A stretch of DNA of 14,971 bases. It comes from Caldilineaceae bacterium. Its GTDB lineage: Bacteria; Chloroflexota; Anaerolineae; Caldilineales; Caldilineaceae. This document shows positions 14,869 through 14,971 of this stretch, piece after piece. The stretch covers positions 1-14,971 of the forward strand of contig JAPPKT010000263.1 in the NCBI GenBank assembly GCA_028819675.1, given 5' to 3'. Positions within the stretch are counted from its first letter, which is position 1. Each line of letters opens with the position of its first letter. The translations under genes were made by a program, and so were the position numbers. The notes under the pieces are model-generated. The model had not been told where the DNA came from and searched no databases. It saw only the letters and a list, made by a program, of their open reading frames with translations.

Positions 14869-14894
14869 ATACTGGCTGCGGCGCGAGGTTTCCC

Positions 14895-14971
14895 TGGGGG
14901 CGTTTGGGGGGGGGGGCCCCCCCCCAAAGGGGGGGCCAAAAGGCCCCCCCCCCCCCAAAACAATTTTTTTT
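14895..14971. other. Homopolymer tail, probable assembly artefact at contig end
   Basis: Long runs of G, C, A and T follow one another (G11 next to C9, a G7, a C13 or so, and a final T8), unlike anything else in the window. They are probably sequencing or assembly noise at the end of a contig rather than genomic sequence. Confidence 0.75.

Larger units (their letters stand above)
14514..14971. other. 458-bp non-coding region at the contig end
   Basis: No credible gene is seen here. It holds the promoter and two leader hairpins (14532-14643), an 8-bp inverted repeat with three GGTCTG repeats (14664-14715), a GC-rich hairpin (14723-14742), a nested inverted repeat (14801-14868) and a homopolymer tail (from about 14895). 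Any gene that would lie upstream is beyond the contig end. Confidence 0.6.

Noticed and set aside
14766..14963. 65-codon open frame on the minus strand at the contig end
   Set aside because: It begins in the homopolymer tail, is Gly/Pro/Arg-rich and has no RBS or recognisable domain.

Overview
The window is GC-rich bacterial DNA in which every supportable gene lies on the minus strand, so transcription runs from the right end to the left. The most likely source is a Chloroflexota bacterium (Caldilineae/Anaerolineae-like). This is inferred from the Tat-type, Ala/Pro-rich lipoprotein binding protein, the carbohydrate-type ABC transporter without its own ATPase, and the style of the housekeeping genes; no rRNA or marker tree is available here. 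The last ~65 bases on the right are G/C/A/T homopolymer runs that look like a contig-end artefact.

Right block (14643 to ~12263): a promoter with a palindrome in its spacer and a ~95-nt leader with two adjacent hairpins precedes a tight three-gene unit: a bacterial PH-like domain protein, an inositol-monophosphatase-family phosphatase and a SAM-dependent methyltransferase (gaps of 2 and 5 bp). Middle block (12094 to 5575): a phosphoglucomutase/phosphomannomutase; then a TatD-family metal-dependent hydrolase, a long-chain polyprenyl diphosphate synthase and a family-2 glycosyltransferase; then hisS. These are housekeeping and envelope genes with modest gaps.

Left block (5552 to the left edge) is the most interesting part. 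A promoter with a perfect TATAAT is overlapped by a perfect 21-bp palindrome, a strong operator candidate. It drives a Tat/lipobox solute-binding protein, then an intrinsic-terminator-like hairpin with a T6 tract, then two permeases of the MalF/MalG type, a D-2-hydroxyacid dehydrogenase whose Rossmann glycine motif has been replaced (SxSxxG), and the N-terminal 360 residues of a flavoprotein closely resembling dimethylglycine oxidase/dehydrogenase, which runs off the left edge. Together these look like a regulated uptake-and-oxidation operon. The substrate is not known; the pairing of a sugar-type transporter with an N-demethylating flavoenzyme suggests a methylated amine or a conjugate containing one.

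No tRNA, rRNA, CRISPR array, insertion sequence or phage gene was seen.
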